Origin: Natronospira bacteriovora
Lineage (GTDB): Bacteria > Pseudomonadota > Gammaproteobacteria > Natronospirales > Natronospiraceae
Direction: 5' to 3'
NCBI RefSeq assembly: GCF_030848495.1
Contig: NZ_JAVDDT010000004.1
Span: forward strand, 62,001 to 126,000
DNA: 64,000 nt
Shown: positions 19,829-30,019 of the stretch, in pieces
Layout of the letters: every line of letters begins with the position of its first letter
How positions within the stretch are numbered: the stretch's first letter is position 1
Notes under the pieces: model-generated
Database searches by the model: none
The model's input: the letters and a program-made list of their open reading frames with translations, nothing else
Told to the model about the DNA's origin: nothing
Position numbers and translations under genes: made by a program

Positions 19829-21607
19829 TCAGAACGGCCACACCAGCATGATCATGGGCATGCCCAGGGCGAAGACCAGCAGGCTCAGGGGCAGGCCCAG
19901 GCGAGCAAAATCGCTGAAGCGGTAACCGGCCGGGCCCATCACCAGGGTGTTTGACTGGTGGCCGATGGGGGTCAGGAAGGCACAGGAGGCACCCACCGCC
20001 ACGGCCATCAGGAAGGGGTCGGGCGAGACCTCCAGCGCCAGTCCGATGGCGACCGCGACCGGTGCCAGCAGCACCGCGGCGGCCGCGTTGTTGATGATGT
20101 CCGACAGCAGCATGGCAATGATCAGCAAGGCCGCCAGGGTCACCGCGGGCGGCAGATCACCGGACAGGCGCACCATGGCATCCGCCAGCATGCCGGCGGC
20201 GCCGGAACTCTCGAAGGCCATACCCACCGGCAACATGGCACCCAGCAGCACGATCACCGGCCAGTCCACGGCGGAATAGGCCTGGCGCAGGGTGAGCACA
20301 CTGCCGAGCACCATGCCCAGGGCGGCGGCGGCGAGGGCGATCTGGAGGGGCAGCACGCCACTGATGATGGCCCCCAGTGCCAGGCCGAACAGGCCCAGGG
20401 CGGTGAACAGCTTGCGCGGTGAACCGACGCTCAGCTCCCGGTCCGCCAGGGGCAGGCAGCCCAGGCGACTGGCGGCTTCACCGAGCGCCTCCCGCTCGCC
20501 CTGCAGCAGCAGCACATCGCCGCTGCGAAAGCGGATGCGGCTGAGCCGTTCCCGCAGGCGTTCACCCTGACGGGCCACGGCCAGAAGACTGACCCCGAAA
20601 CGCTCCGGCAGGCTGAGCGTGCGCACGGTATGCCCGGTCATCAGGCCCTCGGGCAGCACCACCGCCTCCATGGTGGCCAGGTTTTCGGCCTCCATCTGTT
20701 CCCGATCCAGGGTTTCCAGACCCTTGATGCTCAGGCCCAGTTTCTCCGCCGGGCCTTCCAGTTCCGAAGGATCGGCCTCGACCAGGAGAATGTCGCCCTC
20801 CCGCAGCCGCTGCCAGCTCCGCACCGGGCTGGTGACCCGCTTCTCCCTGGCCAGCCCCACCACCGTGTAGTCGATCTTTTCCAGGGCTTCGTCCAGGGCA
20901 CTCAGGGGTTCGCCGATCAGCCCGGACTCTTCACCGACTTTCAGCTCAAGCAGATAGTTCTCGATCTCGAACAGATCCTCGGGCGAGGTCTCGCCCTTGC
21001 GGTCGGGAAGCACCCAACGCGGCAGAATCGCCACCAGCAGGACGCCGGCCGCCATGATGGCAAGGCCCACCGGACTGAAATCGAACATGGCAAAGGCTTC
21101 GCCCAGTTCCGTCTGGCGATAGGTGGCGATGATGATGTTCGGCGGCGTGCCGATCAGGGTGGTCAGGCCACCCAGCAGGGAGCCGAAGGCCAGGGGCATG
21201 AGCAGACGGGAGGCGGGAAAATCATTGTCCCGGGCAATGCGAATGGCCACCGGCAGCATCAGGGCCAGGGCGCCCACATTGTTCATGAAGGCTGAGCAGA
21301 CGGCCACCACCAGGGTGAGAGCCAGGGTCTGCAACAGGACACGGTCGCCGATGCGCGCCGCCTGGCCGGCAATGAGCTCGACCACGCCGGCCGCCCCCAG
21401 GGCACGGCTGATGACAAGGACCGCCGCCACGGTGATGACCGCGGGGTGGGCAAAACCGTCGAAGGCCTCGCCGGCCGGCACCAGGCCCAGGAAAACGGCC
21501 GCGAGCAGGGCCATGCCCGCCACCACGTCATAGCGCCAGCGCGCCCAGATGAACAGGATCAGTGTGGCCGCTAGCAGCAAGAGGATCAGATGATGGTCCG
21601 CCATCAT
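19829..21607 (-). CDS. SLC13-family anion transporter with RCK (TrkA-C) domains
   Basis: The 592-residue integral membrane protein has SLC13/ArsB-like membrane halves separated by a soluble middle of about 200 residues holding two TrkA-C (RCK_C) domains. The conserved segments SAFMNNVGALALMLPVA, GGLTTLIGTPPNIII and, in the second half, SDIINNAAAAVLLAP and LTPIGHQSNTLVMGPAGYRF are visible. Family members move sulfate, dicarboxylates or other anions with sodium. The specific substrate is not known. The ATG at 21607 has an AGGGAG site. Its 5' region overlaps no real gene on the other strand. Confidence 0.9.
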   Translation of the reverse strand: MMADHHLILLLLAATLILFIWARWRYDVVAGMALLAAVFLGLVPAGEAFDGFAHPAVITVAAVLVISRALGAAGVVELIAGQAARIGDRVLLQTLALTLVVAVCSAFMNNVGALALMLPVAIRIARDNDFPASRLLMPLAFGSLLGGLTTLIGTPPNIIIATYRQTELGEAFAMFDFSPVGLAIMAAGVLLVAILPRWVLPDRKGETSPEDLFEIENYLLELKVGEESGLIGEPLSALDEALEKIDYTVVGLAREKRVTSPVRSWQRLREGDILLVEADPSELEGPAEKLGLSIKGLETLDREQMEAENLATMEAVVLPEGLMTGHTVRTLSLPERFGVSLLAVARQGERLRERLSRIRFRSGDVLLLQGEREALGEAASRLGCLPLADRELSVGSPRKLFTALGLFGLALGAIISGVLPLQIALAAAALGMVLGSVLTLRQAYSAVDWPVIVLLGAMLPVGMAFESSGAAGMLADAMVRLSGDLPPAVTLAALLIIAMLLSDIINNAAAAVLLAPVAVAIGLALEVSPDPFLMAVAVGASCAFLTPIGHQSNTLVMGPAGYRFSDFARLGLPLSLLVFALGMPMIMLVWPF

Positions 21608-21732
21608 GGTGAGCTCCCTGGGTCGGACGTACCGGGTCGGGACATGCCGTGGCGGCAGGATAGCAGCTGTGTGATTCCATGACCGCAAGCGGTGTAGACT
21701 GGCGGCTCAATTTCCTCGGAGGGGATAAGGGA

Positions 21733-23145
21733 ATGAAGAAAAAGCTGATCAAATGGCTGGGTGGCCTGGTGGTGGTCATCCTGCTGCTGGTGCTGGTGGC
21801 ACCGGCGGGTGTGGGCATGCTGGCGGAAGGCCGCTACAAACAGCTCTGGGGCGACATGCTGGCGAGTGAACCCGGCATGCAGGCCGAAGTCACCGGCTTT
21901 GAACGGGGCTGGTACCAGTCACGGGCCGAAGTCACGCTCACCATCAGCGACGCCACCCTGGCACCCATGCTGCTGGAACTCGGCTGGGGCGAGGCGGACG
22001 GAGACAATGCCCTCATCCGCCTGCGCGAAGGCGTGCATCACGGGCCGGTCCCCTTCACCGCGCCGGCACCGTTCTGGCAGCGCTGGCGTCCGGGTTTCGC
22101 CATCGTCGACAGCCGCCTGGACGAGAATATTCCCATCATTGCCGAGCACGGTCTGGATGTGGTCAGTACCGTTCACATGGGTCTCACCGGCCGCCTCAAT
22201 GGCTTTTTCGAGATTGCCCCCTTTGACGTGCGCAACGAAGAGGAGCAGTTGCGCATCAGCACGCGTGAGCCGATCAGCGCCGAGTGGGGCAGCGACCGCC
22301 GTTTCAATCGCCTGGACTTGCGGGCACGGGTGGGGGAATTGCGTATCCAGGGCGAACCGGGTGTCGGCATCGTGCTGGAGAACCCCTGGTTGACCATCAA
22401 CCAGCGCCGCGGGCCCTCCGATATCTGGCTGGGCGGCAGCGAGTTGCGTCTGGCGGCGGTGGAAACCCGCCTGCCCGGTGAGGGCCGCACCCGTCTCGAG
22501 AACCTGGTCTGGGCCACCAGCGCGGGTGAACGCAACGGCCTGGTGGACCAGGAACACGAGATCCGGGTCGAGGCCCTGCGCATGGACGACTTCGTGGCCG
22601 GGCCGGCCGCGCTGGATGTGGATCTCTTCAATCTGCATGCCGAGAGCCTGTCTCGTCTGCAGGAGGCCCTGAGTGACTGGTCAGCCCCGGATGCGGAGGC
22701 CATGCTCGATGGCGAGGATGTCTTTGCACCCCTGCGTGGCCCCATCCTGGATCTGGCCATGCACCAGCCCGGCGTGCGCATCAAGCGGCTGGATATCCAG
22801 CTGCCCGGTGGCGCCATTACGGGTGAGGGACGCGTTCAGTTGATCGAGCTGGACGCCCGCTCGCTGGAAGAGCACCTGGAAGCCGGCCAGTACCTTCAGC
22901 TGCTGGACGGCGAGGCCCGGATCGGAGCGGCTCGCGATCTGGCCCGCCGCGCCCTGGCCATGAGCCTGCTGGGCCGGTTGCCGGAGGGTGAACTGGAGGA
23001 TGACCTGGCCGAGCTCATGGACATGCAGCTCGCCGCCGCCGTGGCCGAGGGCATGCTGAGCGAAACCGAGGACGGTTACGAGATTCGCCTGGAACTCCGT
23101 GACGGCGTGTTGCGGATCAACGAGCGCGAGATCCTGCGGTTCTGA
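21733..23145 (+). CDS. DUF945 (YdgA-like) family protein
   Basis: The 470-residue protein has one N-terminal membrane helix (about 8-28) after MKKKLIKWLGG and a long exported domain. The layout and the VTGFERGWYQSRAEVTLTI stretch are those of DUF945/YdgA proteins. The exported part contains repeated beta-rich stretches and a Leu/Ala-rich helical end. The role is not established; E. coli YdgA is an inner-membrane-linked protein of unknown function. It converges on the secreted protein at 23243. Confidence 0.8.
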   Translation: MKKKLIKWLGGLVVVILLLVLVAPAGVGMLAEGRYKQLWGDMLASEPGMQAEVTGFERGWYQSRAEVTLTISDATLAPMLLELGWGEADGDNALIRLREGVHHGPVPFTAPAPFWQRWRPGFAIVDSRLDENIPIIAEHGLDVVSTVHMGLTGRLNGFFEIAPFDVRNEEEQLRISTREPISAEWGSDRRFNRLDLRARVGELRIQGEPGVGIVLENPWLTINQRRGPSDIWLGGSELRLAAVETRLPGEGRTRLENLVWATSAGERNGLVDQEHEIRVEALRMDDFVAGPAALDVDLFNLHAESLSRLQEALSDWSAPDAEAMLDGEDVFAPLRGPILDLAMHQPGVRIKRLDIQLPGGAITGEGRVQLIELDARSLEEHLEAGQYLQLLDGEARIGAARDLARRALAMSLLGRLPEGELEDDLAELMDMQLAAAVAEGMLSETEDGYEIRLELRDGVLRINEREILRF

Positions 23146-23203
23146 AATCCCCCTGCTCGTTAGCGATGCGAGCACGAACGCATCGATCCGTTAGTTTCCC
23201 TGA

Positions 23204-23235
23204 GTACCTGGTGGGCAGGTCTGCCCACCAGGTAC
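23204..23235. repeat. Perfect 32-base inverted repeat between convergent genes
   Basis: Fifteen-base arms GTACCTGGTGGGCAG and CTGCCCACCAGGTAC are separated by GT and pair perfectly. It lies between the DUF945 gene and the small secreted-protein gene, 8 bases from the latter's stop. A strong hairpin would form in either transcript. There is no clear T run, so termination is possible but not shown. Confidence 0.8.
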
Positions 23236-23242
23236 CGGCTTG

Positions 23243-23653
23243 TTACAAATCGTTTCGTGAGACGGCCTCAGGCGTAATTGCCAAGGTGAGCGATTGCGCA
23301 CTCCCCTGGCCAAGTGGTATATCCCACTCAGAACGCTTCTGCCAGTCCAGCCGAATCTCGCCCGACGACTGTTCCATCAGGACGTTTCCTTCCAGGTCTT
23401 CCACCCGGAAGTTCAATGCCATACCCACGCTTTCCTCTCCCTGGCTGACTGACTGGATCCCGATCAGAATCGTAAGACCTTCCTGTTCCAGCCCCTGGGT
23501 CAGCGAGGCATTGCCATCGATGACGGCAACACTGGGAGCGGAGATCAGTTCATCTCCCAGGTGCAATTCAAAATTTAGCCGTGCCAGCGTCTCAGCACCG
23601 GCGGTGGCCATGGTCATGGTGGACAGAAACAGCGCACAGAGCATCTTCTTCAT
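23243..23653 (-). CDS. Small secreted protein paired with the winged-helix regulator
   Basis: The 136-residue product starts with a clear signal peptide (MKKMLCALFLSTMTMATAGA, cleavage near residue 20). The mature part looks all-beta, with a hydrophobic strand pattern and a SAPSVAVIDGNASL segment. That segment resembles HSPRILIPVGEAGSV in the exported domain of the regulator encoded just upstream on the same strand. No named family is recognised. I infer a periplasmic partner of the regulator, or a stand-alone copy of its sensor domain. The gene starts 105 bases after the regulator stop. Confidence 0.75.
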   Translation of the reverse strand: MKKMLCALFLSTMTMATAGAETLARLNFELHLGDELISAPSVAVIDGNASLTQGLEQEGLTILIGIQSVSQGEESVGMALNFRVEDLEGNVLMEQSSGEIRLDWQKRSEWDIPLGQGSAQSLTLAITPEAVSRNDL

Positions 23654-23758
23654 TATCGGACTCCTCGTTCAGCGGATACGAGCCGAAAGCATGACCCGAA
23701 CCAGGCCAGGGAAGCCTTGAGAAAAGCTTGGGAATTTCGTGGAATTGTCTTGGGATGC

Positions 23759-24496
23759 TCAATCGCCGGGAATCAGTGAAGCCAGATCGCTTGGCCGGGC
23801 GTTCAACTCAACCAGGAACACCTCGTCTGAACCCCGTGGCCGAATGTCGAAGCGGGCAGGTTCATCGAACCGGACCTGCTGTTGCATACCAATGCTGTGA
23901 CTGATGCTGCTCAGCACCAGATTCATGCTCGTGCCAGACGGGTTCAGAGCAATGATCCGGACTTCAAGATCAAGATCGTAGTCGTTCAGATGCACTGAAC
24001 CGGCTTCACCCACCGGAATCAGTATCCTGGGCGAATGCTGCACACCGCGCGGATCCGTTATTTCAAGGCTGATCATGGCGGCTTCCGGGTTCACCCCCCA
24101 CCCACTCCCGGCCCAGGCCAGAAATGCTCCGACTATTGTCAGCCCGGCGACCACAATTGATAGCCCAACCGGCACACGATGCGGAAGAAAGGACGGCGGC
24201 CCCGACCGGACAGCCAGTCGGTAACCACGCTTGGGTAGGGTTTCAATACAAACCTGGCGCACACCGATTTCGGTCAAGCTGCGTCGCAGCTGACTGATCA
24301 CCGAGGACAGGGTGGCATCACTCACTACTCGCCCAGACCATGCCCTGTTCAGCAATTCGTCCCGGCTTAGCAATCTACCCTCGGCCTCGGCCAGCGCCCT
24401 GAGCACGGAGATGAGCTGTGGTTCCAGCCGGCGGGTGCTTTTGGGTCCTCTGACTTCGCCGAGCGCTTCTTGCACTTCCATGTCCGCGATGCGCAT
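23759..24496 (-). CDS. Membrane-anchored winged-helix regulator (CadC/ToxR type)
   Basis: The 245-residue protein has an OmpR/CadC-type winged-helix DNA-binding domain at about 10-95, with the recognition region SDATLSSVISQLRRSL and the wing ETLPKRGYRLAV. One membrane helix follows at about 109-129, then an exported beta-rich domain of about 110 residues. This topology lets an envelope signal reach DNA directly without a kinase. The exported domain lacks the CadC pore-like fold length and instead resembles the secreted protein encoded next. It begins 27 bases after mnmG, so it may be partly cotranscribed with it. Confidence 0.88.
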   Translation of the reverse strand: MRIADMEVQEALGEVRGPKSTRRLEPQLISVLRALAEAEGRLLSRDELLNRAWSGRVVSDATLSSVISQLRRSLTEIGVRQVCIETLPKRGYRLAVRSGPPSFLPHRVPVGLSIVVAGLTIVGAFLAWAGSGWGVNPEAAMISLEITDPRGVQHSPRILIPVGEAGSVHLNDYDLDLEVRIIALNPSGTSMNLVLSSISHSIGMQQQVRFDEPARFDIRPRGSDEVFLVELNARPSDLASLIPGD

Positions 24497-24523
24497 TCGG
24501 CGAGCCCCCGGTTCCGGATGAAG

Positions 24524-26428
24524 TCAGGCGGATTGGCGAAGCTTGCCGCCGACCTTCTTCTTCTTCAGATGCACCAGCAGCAGGGAAATCGCCGCCGGGG
24601 TGACGCCCTGCAGGCGGCCGGCCTGACCGAGGGTGGCCGGGCGGGCCTCGCTCAGACGCTGGCGGACTTCATTGGACAGGCCACGCACCGCCGAATAGTC
24701 CATGTCCTCGGGCAGGGGGGTGTCCTCGTGCCGCCGGGCCTTGTCGATTTCCATCTGCTGGCGTTCGATGTAGCCGGCGTACTTGATCTGGGTTTCCACC
24801 TGTTCGGCCACCCGCGGATCCGCCACCGCTCCGCCCACGGCCGCAAGACGGGTCAGACCGGCGTAATCCACCTCCGGGCGGCGCAGGATCTCGCTGGCGT
24901 GCTGCTCCCTGGACAGGGGCTGCCCGCCCAGCACGCTTTCGGCTTCCTCGGCGCTGACCTGGCCGGGTCGAATGAGCAGGTCCGCGAGCCGCTGCTTTTC
25001 CTGTTCCACCGCCTCGCGCTTGGCCTCGAAACGGGCCCAGCGATGGTCGTCCACCAGGCCCATCTCGCGGCCCACCGGCGTCAGACGCAGATCGGCATTG
25101 TCCTCGCGCAGCAACAGGCGATGCTCGGCCCGGCTGGTGAACATGCGATAGGGTTCGCTGGCGCCGCGGGTGATCAGGTCATCCACCAGTACACCCAGGT
25201 AAGCCTCGTCGCGGCGGGGGCACCAGATGGCCTCGTCCTGGACCTGACGGGCGGCGTTGAGGCCGGCCAGCAGACCCTGGGCACCCGCTTCCTCGTAACC
25301 GGTGGTGCCGTTGATCTGCCCGGCAAAGAAGAGCCCGCCGACGAATTTCGTTTCAAGACTCGGTCTGAGGTCACGGGGATCGAAGAAATCATATTCGATG
25401 GCATAACCGGGCCGGGTGATGTGGGCGTTCTCGAAACCGGCCACCGTGCGCACGAAGGCCTCCTGCACCTCGAAGGGCAGGCTGGTGGAAATGCCGTTGG
25501 GATAGATTTCGTGGGTATCCAGACCTTCCGGCTCGACGAAGATCTGGTGGGAGTCCTTGTCGGCGAAGCGCTCCACCTTGTCTTCCACCGAGGGGCAGTA
25601 ACGCGGCCCGACACCATCTATGGCACCGGTGAACATGGGCGATTCGGCCATGTTGGCGCGAATGATGTCGTGGGTGCGGGCATTGGTGCGGGCAATCCAG
25701 CAGGAGACCTGCCGCGGGTGTTCCTCGGCGGACCCGATGTAGGAAAACACCGGGGCCGGATCATCCCCCGCTTGTTCCTCGAGCTGGCTGAAATCGATGC
25801 TGCGCCCGTCGATGCGCGGCGGGGTTCCGGTCTTCAGCCGGCCGACACGGAAGGGACGGGCACGCAGTTTTTCAGCCAGGGCATTGGACGGGGCATCGCC
25901 GGCCCGGCCGCCGGCACTCTGGGCACGACCCACGTGGATGCGCCCGCCGAGGAAAGTGCCCACGGTCAGCACCACCGCCGGCGCCATGAACTCAAGGCCC
26001 ATGCTGGTGACGACGCCCCGCACCCGATCCTGCTCGATGATCAGATCGTCCACGCCCTGCTGGAACAGGGACAGGCCGGGCTGATTTTCCACCATGGCAC
26101 GAATGGCCTGACGATAGAGATTGCGGTCGGCCTGGGCGCGGGTGGCGCGCACGGCCGGGCCCTTGCTGGCATTGAGGGTGCGGAATTGGATGCCGGCCTG
26201 GTCGATGGCGCGGGCCATGGCCCCGCCCAGGGCGTCGATCTCGCGGGTCAGATGCCCCTTGCCGATGCCGCCGATGGCCGGATTGCAGGACATCTGGCCA
26301 ATGGTATCCAGGTTCTGTGTCAGCAGCAGCGTGCGTGCGCCGGCCCGTGCCGAGGCGAGCGCCGCCTCGGTGCCGGCGTGACCGCCACCCACCACGATGA
26401 CATCGAATTGTCGTTCACTGCTGACCAT
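24524..26428 (-). CDS. mnmG: tRNA uridine 5-carboxymethylaminomethyl modification enzyme
   Basis: MnmG (GidA) acts with MnmE to add the carboxymethylaminomethyl group at wobble uridine 34 of several tRNAs. The FAD-binding loop GGGHAG is near residue 14, and the family segments [16 protein letters not shown] and [14 protein letters not shown] are clear; the C-terminal region is helical. The start [16 protein letters not shown] (634 residues) follows an AAGG site; the open frame extends upstream without support. Normally it is beside rsmG; here 17 kb separate them. Confidence 0.97.
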   Translation of the reverse strand: MVSSERQFDVIVVGGGHAGTEAALASARAGARTLLLTQNLDTIGQMSCNPAIGGIGKGHLTREIDALGGAMARAIDQAGIQFRTLNASKGPAVRATRAQADRNLYRQAIRAMVENQPGLSLFQQGVDDLIIEQDRVRGVVTSMGLEFMAPAVVLTVGTFLGGRIHVGRAQSAGGRAGDAPSNALAEKLRARPFRVGRLKTGTPPRIDGRSIDFSQLEEQAGDDPAPVFSYIGSAEEHPRQVSCWIARTNARTHDIIRANMAESPMFTGAIDGVGPRYCPSVEDKVERFADKDSHQIFVEPEGLDTHEIYPNGISTSLPFEVQEAFVRTVAGFENAHITRPGYAIEYDFFDPRDLRPSLETKFVGGLFFAGQINGTTGYEEAGAQGLLAGLNAARQVQDEAIWCPRRDEAYLGVLVDDLITRGASEPYRMFTSRAEHRLLLREDNADLRLTPVGREMGLVDDHRWARFEAKREAVEQEKQRLADLLIRPGQVSAEEAESVLGGQPLSREQHASEILRRPEVDYAGLTRLAAVGGAVADPRVAEQVETQIKYAGYIERQQMEIDKARRHEDTPLPEDMDYSAVRGLSNEVRQRLSEARPATLGQAGRLQGVTPAAISLLLVHLKKKKVGGKLRQSA

Positions 26429-26614
26429 GCTCACCTTCCCGGGCTCAAACATGCAGCCCGATCGAATCCGTAACTGGCTTATTTTACGCGTCTTTTCGCC
26501 GGGACGATAGCATCCTTCGACGGCCGGTTTGACGACACTCGCCGAAACGGGAATCATGCGCCCTTTCCCGGGCAGCGGTTTTCCCGGGAACCGATTTTCC
26601 TTCGGGGGGTATGC

Positions 26615-28045
26615 ATGCTGATCAGGGAATTGCTGTTCGCCGTGGCGGCGGCCACGGGCACCGACAGTCTGTCATTCGAACCATGTGAGTTAAGGGGTAG
26701 CGGGCGCGGATCTGGTGTCTCGGCCGAGTGTTTCACGGTCTCGGTTGCGGAAGACTGGTCGCGGCCCCAGGGCAATCAGATCACCTTGCGGGCGGCCCGG
26801 ATTCCGGCCACACAGGGGGACAGTGAACGACCGCCGCTGCTGATGATCGCCGGCGGCCCGGGACAATCGGCGCTCAGCAGTTTTGTTCCCCATCTTCGCG
26901 CCCTGCGCCCGATTCGACAGCAGCATGACATCATCCTCGTCGACCAGCGCGGTACCGGTGATTCCAATCCCCTCGTTTGCCCGGATGCGGGCATGGATTC
27001 CATTTCCGTGGACGAGGCCGCCGAGCATGCCCGCGACTGTCTGGACAGGATCGGCGTGGATCCCAGGCATTACGGGACCGCCTCGGCAGTGCGTGACCTG
27101 GAAGTGGTTCGCGAGGCACTGGGCCTGTCGGAATGGCATGTTTACGGCGTCTCCTACGGCAGCCGCGTCGCCCTGGAGTATCTGCGCGGGTCCGAAGCGC
27201 AGGTGAGCAGCCTGACCCTGGACGGTGTCGTGCCCGCAGAGGAAATTCTGGGGCCCATGCTGGCGCCGTTCGCCCAGCGCGCGGTGGATCGCATGCTGGC
27301 ACGCTGCCGGGACGATGAACGGTGCCGATCGGCCTTTCCCGATCTGGAAGGCAGTCTCGATCGCGTGATGCGCCGGCTCGGAGAGCGGGACCGGCCGGTG
27401 AGGATTCGGCATCCGCGTACCCATGAGCCCACAGAGGTTCGTCTCGATCGTGATCGGTTTGCCCAGATGCTGCGCTTTGCCGCCTATCAACCCGAGATGC
27501 TGGCCCTCATGCCGCTCAAGATTCACCGCGCCGCCGAAGAGGGCGACTGGCAGCCCCTGGCCGCCCAATGGCTGACTCTGGGCGAGTCTCTTGACCAGAC
27601 CATCGCCACAGGCATGCACTACGCGGTGATCTGCAGCGAAGACATTCCCTTTCTCGATGAAAAGGATCGGATTGCCCAGGGCAACGGCTTTCTGGGCATC
27701 GATCCACTCGATTTGCTCATTCGAATCTGTGCGGACTGGCCAGTCGCGGAGGTCGGTGATCAGCGCTGGGAACCGGTGCGTTCGGATGTACCTGCACTGC
27801 TGCTTTCCGGGGAACTGGATCCGGTAACGCCACCGGAATGGGGGGAGCAGGTTGCCAGCCAGTTGAGCAACAGTCGCCATCTCGTACTGCGCGGCAAGGG
27901 CCATAACGTGGTGCATCTGGGATGCGTGCCTTTCCTGATGCGCGACCTGCTCGCCGGCGGTGAGCCGGGGGAACTGGATGCCACTTGCCTGGACGACATG
28001 CGGCCGATGCCCTTCTTTCTCGATTTTTCCGGTCCGGCGGCCTGA
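26615..28045 (+). CDS. Alpha/beta-hydrolase of the S33 (proline iminopeptidase-like) family
   Basis: The 476-residue protein has the fold of bacterial S33 aminopeptidases. The oxyanion loop [10 protein letters not shown] is followed by [12 protein letters not shown], the nucleophile in [12 protein letters not shown], the acid in [12 protein letters not shown] and the base in GKGHNVV. A hydrophobic start ([15 protein letters not shown]) suggests a signal peptide, but cleavage is uncertain. Cysteines in the helical cap (CPDA, RDC, CRDDERC) are typical of exported tripeptidyl peptidase-like members. It stands 12 bases before natA, so a three-gene unit is likely. Confidence 0.88.
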   Translation: MLIRELLFAVAAATGTDSLSFEPCELRGSGRGSGVSAECFTVSVAEDWSRPQGNQITLRAARIPATQGDSERPPLLMIAGGPGQSALSSFVPHLRALRPIRQQHDIILVDQRGTGDSNPLVCPDAGMDSISVDEAAEHARDCLDRIGVDPRHYGTASAVRDLEVVREALGLSEWHVYGVSYGSRVALEYLRGSEAQVSSLTLDGVVPAEEILGPMLAPFAQRAVDRMLARCRDDERCRSAFPDLEGSLDRVMRRLGERDRPVRIRHPRTHEPTEVRLDRDRFAQMLRFAAYQPEMLALMPLKIHRAAEEGDWQPLAAQWLTLGESLDQTIATGMHYAVICSEDIPFLDEKDRIAQGNGFLGIDPLDLLIRICADWPVAEVGDQRWEPVRSDVPALLLSGELDPVTPPEWGEQVASQLSNSRHLVLRGKGHNVVHLGCVPFLMRDLLAGGEPGELDATCLDDMRPMPFFLDFSGPAA

Positions 28046-28057
28046 GGGGATGAGTTC

Positions 28058-28795
28058 ATGATTGAAGCCAGTGCCCTGAAAAAGCGCTTCGGCGAGGTTC
28101 AGGCCGTACACGATGTGACACTGTCCGCCCGTGATGGAGAGATCACCGGCCTGCTCGGTCCCAATGGGGCCGGCAAGAGCACCACGCTGCGCATCATCTC
28201 TACCGCCATCCGGGCGGATTCCGGCTCGGTGAGCGTGGACGGGATCGACGTGGCGGCGCAGCCACGAGAGGCCCGGCTGGCCATGGGCGTGATGCCGCAC
28301 AATGCGGGCCTCTATCCCCGCCTGAGCGGACGGGAGAACATTCGCTACTTCGGCGAACTCAACGGCCTTGGCGGCGAACCTCTCGATAAGGCGATTCAGC
28401 GCCTGGTGGAACGCCTGGAGATGGAGGCCTTCGTGGACCGCCCGGCGAAGGGCTACAGCCAGGGTCAGCGACTCAAGACCGCCCTGGCAAGGGCCATGGT
28501 GCACGGGCCCGGAAATCTGATACTGGATGAGCCGACCAGTGGCCTTGATGTCATGGCCACCCGCGCCCTGCGTGAGCTGATCCGGGATCTCAGGCGTGAC
28601 GGTTACTGCATTCTCTTCTCCAGCCATGTCATGCAGGAAGTGGCGGCCCTGTGCGACCGCATCGTCATCATTGCCCATGGCCGGGTGGTGGCCCGGGGCC
28701 GTCCGGATGAACTGCTTGCCGAACTGGGCACGGACAATCTCGAGGAGGCCTTTGTCCGCGCCATCGCCCGAGAGGACGGGGAGGTGCCGGCATGA
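28058..28795 (+). CDS. natA: ABC transporter ATP-binding protein, NatA-like
   Basis: This is the nucleotide-binding subunit of a NatAB-type exporter. Walker A GPNGAGKST is at 34-42, Walker B LILDEPTSGLD follows, and the signature loop is the YSQGQR variant characteristic of the NatA group. The 245-residue length is normal. Its stop overlaps the permease start by four bases (ATGA), implying coupled translation. NatAB of Bacillus exports sodium; that substrate is inferred here from family resemblance alone. Confidence 0.87.
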   Translation: MIEASALKKRFGEVQAVHDVTLSARDGEITGLLGPNGAGKSTTLRIISTAIRADSGSVSVDGIDVAAQPREARLAMGVMPHNAGLYPRLSGRENIRYFGELNGLGGEPLDKAIQRLVERLEMEAFVDRPAKGYSQGQRLKTALARAMVHGPGNLILDEPTSGLDVMATRALRELIRDLRRDGYCILFSSHVMQEVAALCDRIVIIAHGRVVARGRPDELLAELGTDNLEEAFVRAIAREDGEVPA

Positions 28796-29961
28796 AACGC
28801 ACCTGGATCGTCTATCTCAAGGAAGTGCGGGACAACCTGCGGGACCGGCGCACGCTGTTGTCGGTGCTGCTGTTCGGTCCCCTGTTTGGCCCCATCCTGT
28901 TCGCTGTCTTCATGGGTACCGCCATCACCATGGGGGCCGACGAGATCGAGAAACGCCTGACCCTGCCGGTGAAGGGCGAGTCGCATGCCCCGGAGCTGAT
29001 TGCCTGGCTGCGGGAGAACCGTCTGGATATCCAGACCTTCGAGGGCGACCCCCGTCAGGCGGTGCGGGATCGCGAGGTGGATTACGTCCTCGTGATCGAC
29101 AGTGGTTACGCCGAAGCCATGCGGGAGGGTCGTTCGGCCCCCCTGCAGCTGGTGGCGGATCGCTCGCGTCAGCGTCTGGCAGGCCAGCTGGCACGGGTGC
29201 GGAGCACCGTCAATGGCTGGGATCGTACCCTGACGGAGTTGCGCCTTCTGGCACGGGGCATCGACAGTCAGGTTATTCACCCCCTGCAGCTGGAAGAGGT
29301 GGACGTGTCAACGCCGGAAGCCCGTGGCCTGATGATCGCGGCCATGCTGCCCTACTTCATCCTGTTGACCGTGCTCATGGGCGGCTTCTATCTTGCCATC
29401 GACACCACCGCCGGTGAACGCGAGCGGGGTTCCCTGGAGCCGCTGCTGAGCACTGCGGCACGACGGGGCGAAATCCTGTTGGGCAAGCTGCTGGCCACGG
29501 CAACCTTTTCGCTGCTTGCACTGATGATCGTGATCGCTGCCTTCTCCCTCGCCCTGCGTTTCGTACCCATGGAGACGGTGGACATGTCACTGTCGCTGGA
29601 TGCGGCGACAGCGGTGAAGCTTTTCCTGACCGTGGCGCCCTTCGCCTTCCTGGGCGCGTCCGTCATGTGCCTGGTGGCATCATTCACCAAGAGCTACAAG
29701 GAAGCCCAGACCTGGTTGTCAGTGGTGATGGTAGTGCCCCTGGCACCCATGATCGTGCATTTCGTGCGGCCCTTCGAAGCCACCACCCTCAATCTGGCGA
29801 TTCCCGTTCTGGGTCAGCATGTGGCCATGCTCGAACTGCTGGGTGCCGAGGCGATTCCGACCCTGGGCCTGATTCTCAATACCGCACTGACCCTGCTCCT
29901 CAGCGCCGTGGTCGCCTGGGTGGCCTGGCTGTTCTACCGTCGCGAGAGTGTCCTGGGTTAG
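28792..29961 (+). CDS. natB: ABC-2 type permease, NatB-like
   Basis: The 389-residue permease has one membrane helix at the N-terminus (about 20-45), a large outside domain (about 50-170) and about five more helices after residue 180, ending near the C-terminus. The segment DTTAGERERGSLEPLLSTAARRGEILLGK is the hallmark of NatB/ABC-2 permeases. It is the partner of the ATPase directly upstream. The sodium role is inferred. Confidence 0.87.
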   Translation: MKRTWIVYLKEVRDNLRDRRTLLSVLLFGPLFGPILFAVFMGTAITMGADEIEKRLTLPVKGESHAPELIAWLRENRLDIQTFEGDPRQAVRDREVDYVLVIDSGYAEAMREGRSAPLQLVADRSRQRLAGQLARVRSTVNGWDRTLTELRLLARGIDSQVIHPLQLEEVDVSTPEARGLMIAAMLPYFILLTVLMGGFYLAIDTTAGERERGSLEPLLSTAARRGEILLGKLLATATFSLLALMIVIAAFSLALRFVPMETVDMSLSLDAATAVKLFLTVAPFAFLGASVMCLVASFTKSYKEAQTWLSVVMVVPLAPMIVHFVRPFEATTLNLAIPVLGQHVAMLELLGAEAIPTLGLILNTALTLLLSAVVAWVAWLFYRRESVLG

Positions 29962-30019
29962 CGGGTAGACGGCCGGATTGCTGCTAACGGTTGTCGTGAT
30001 CGCCAGCTACACTCAGGGC

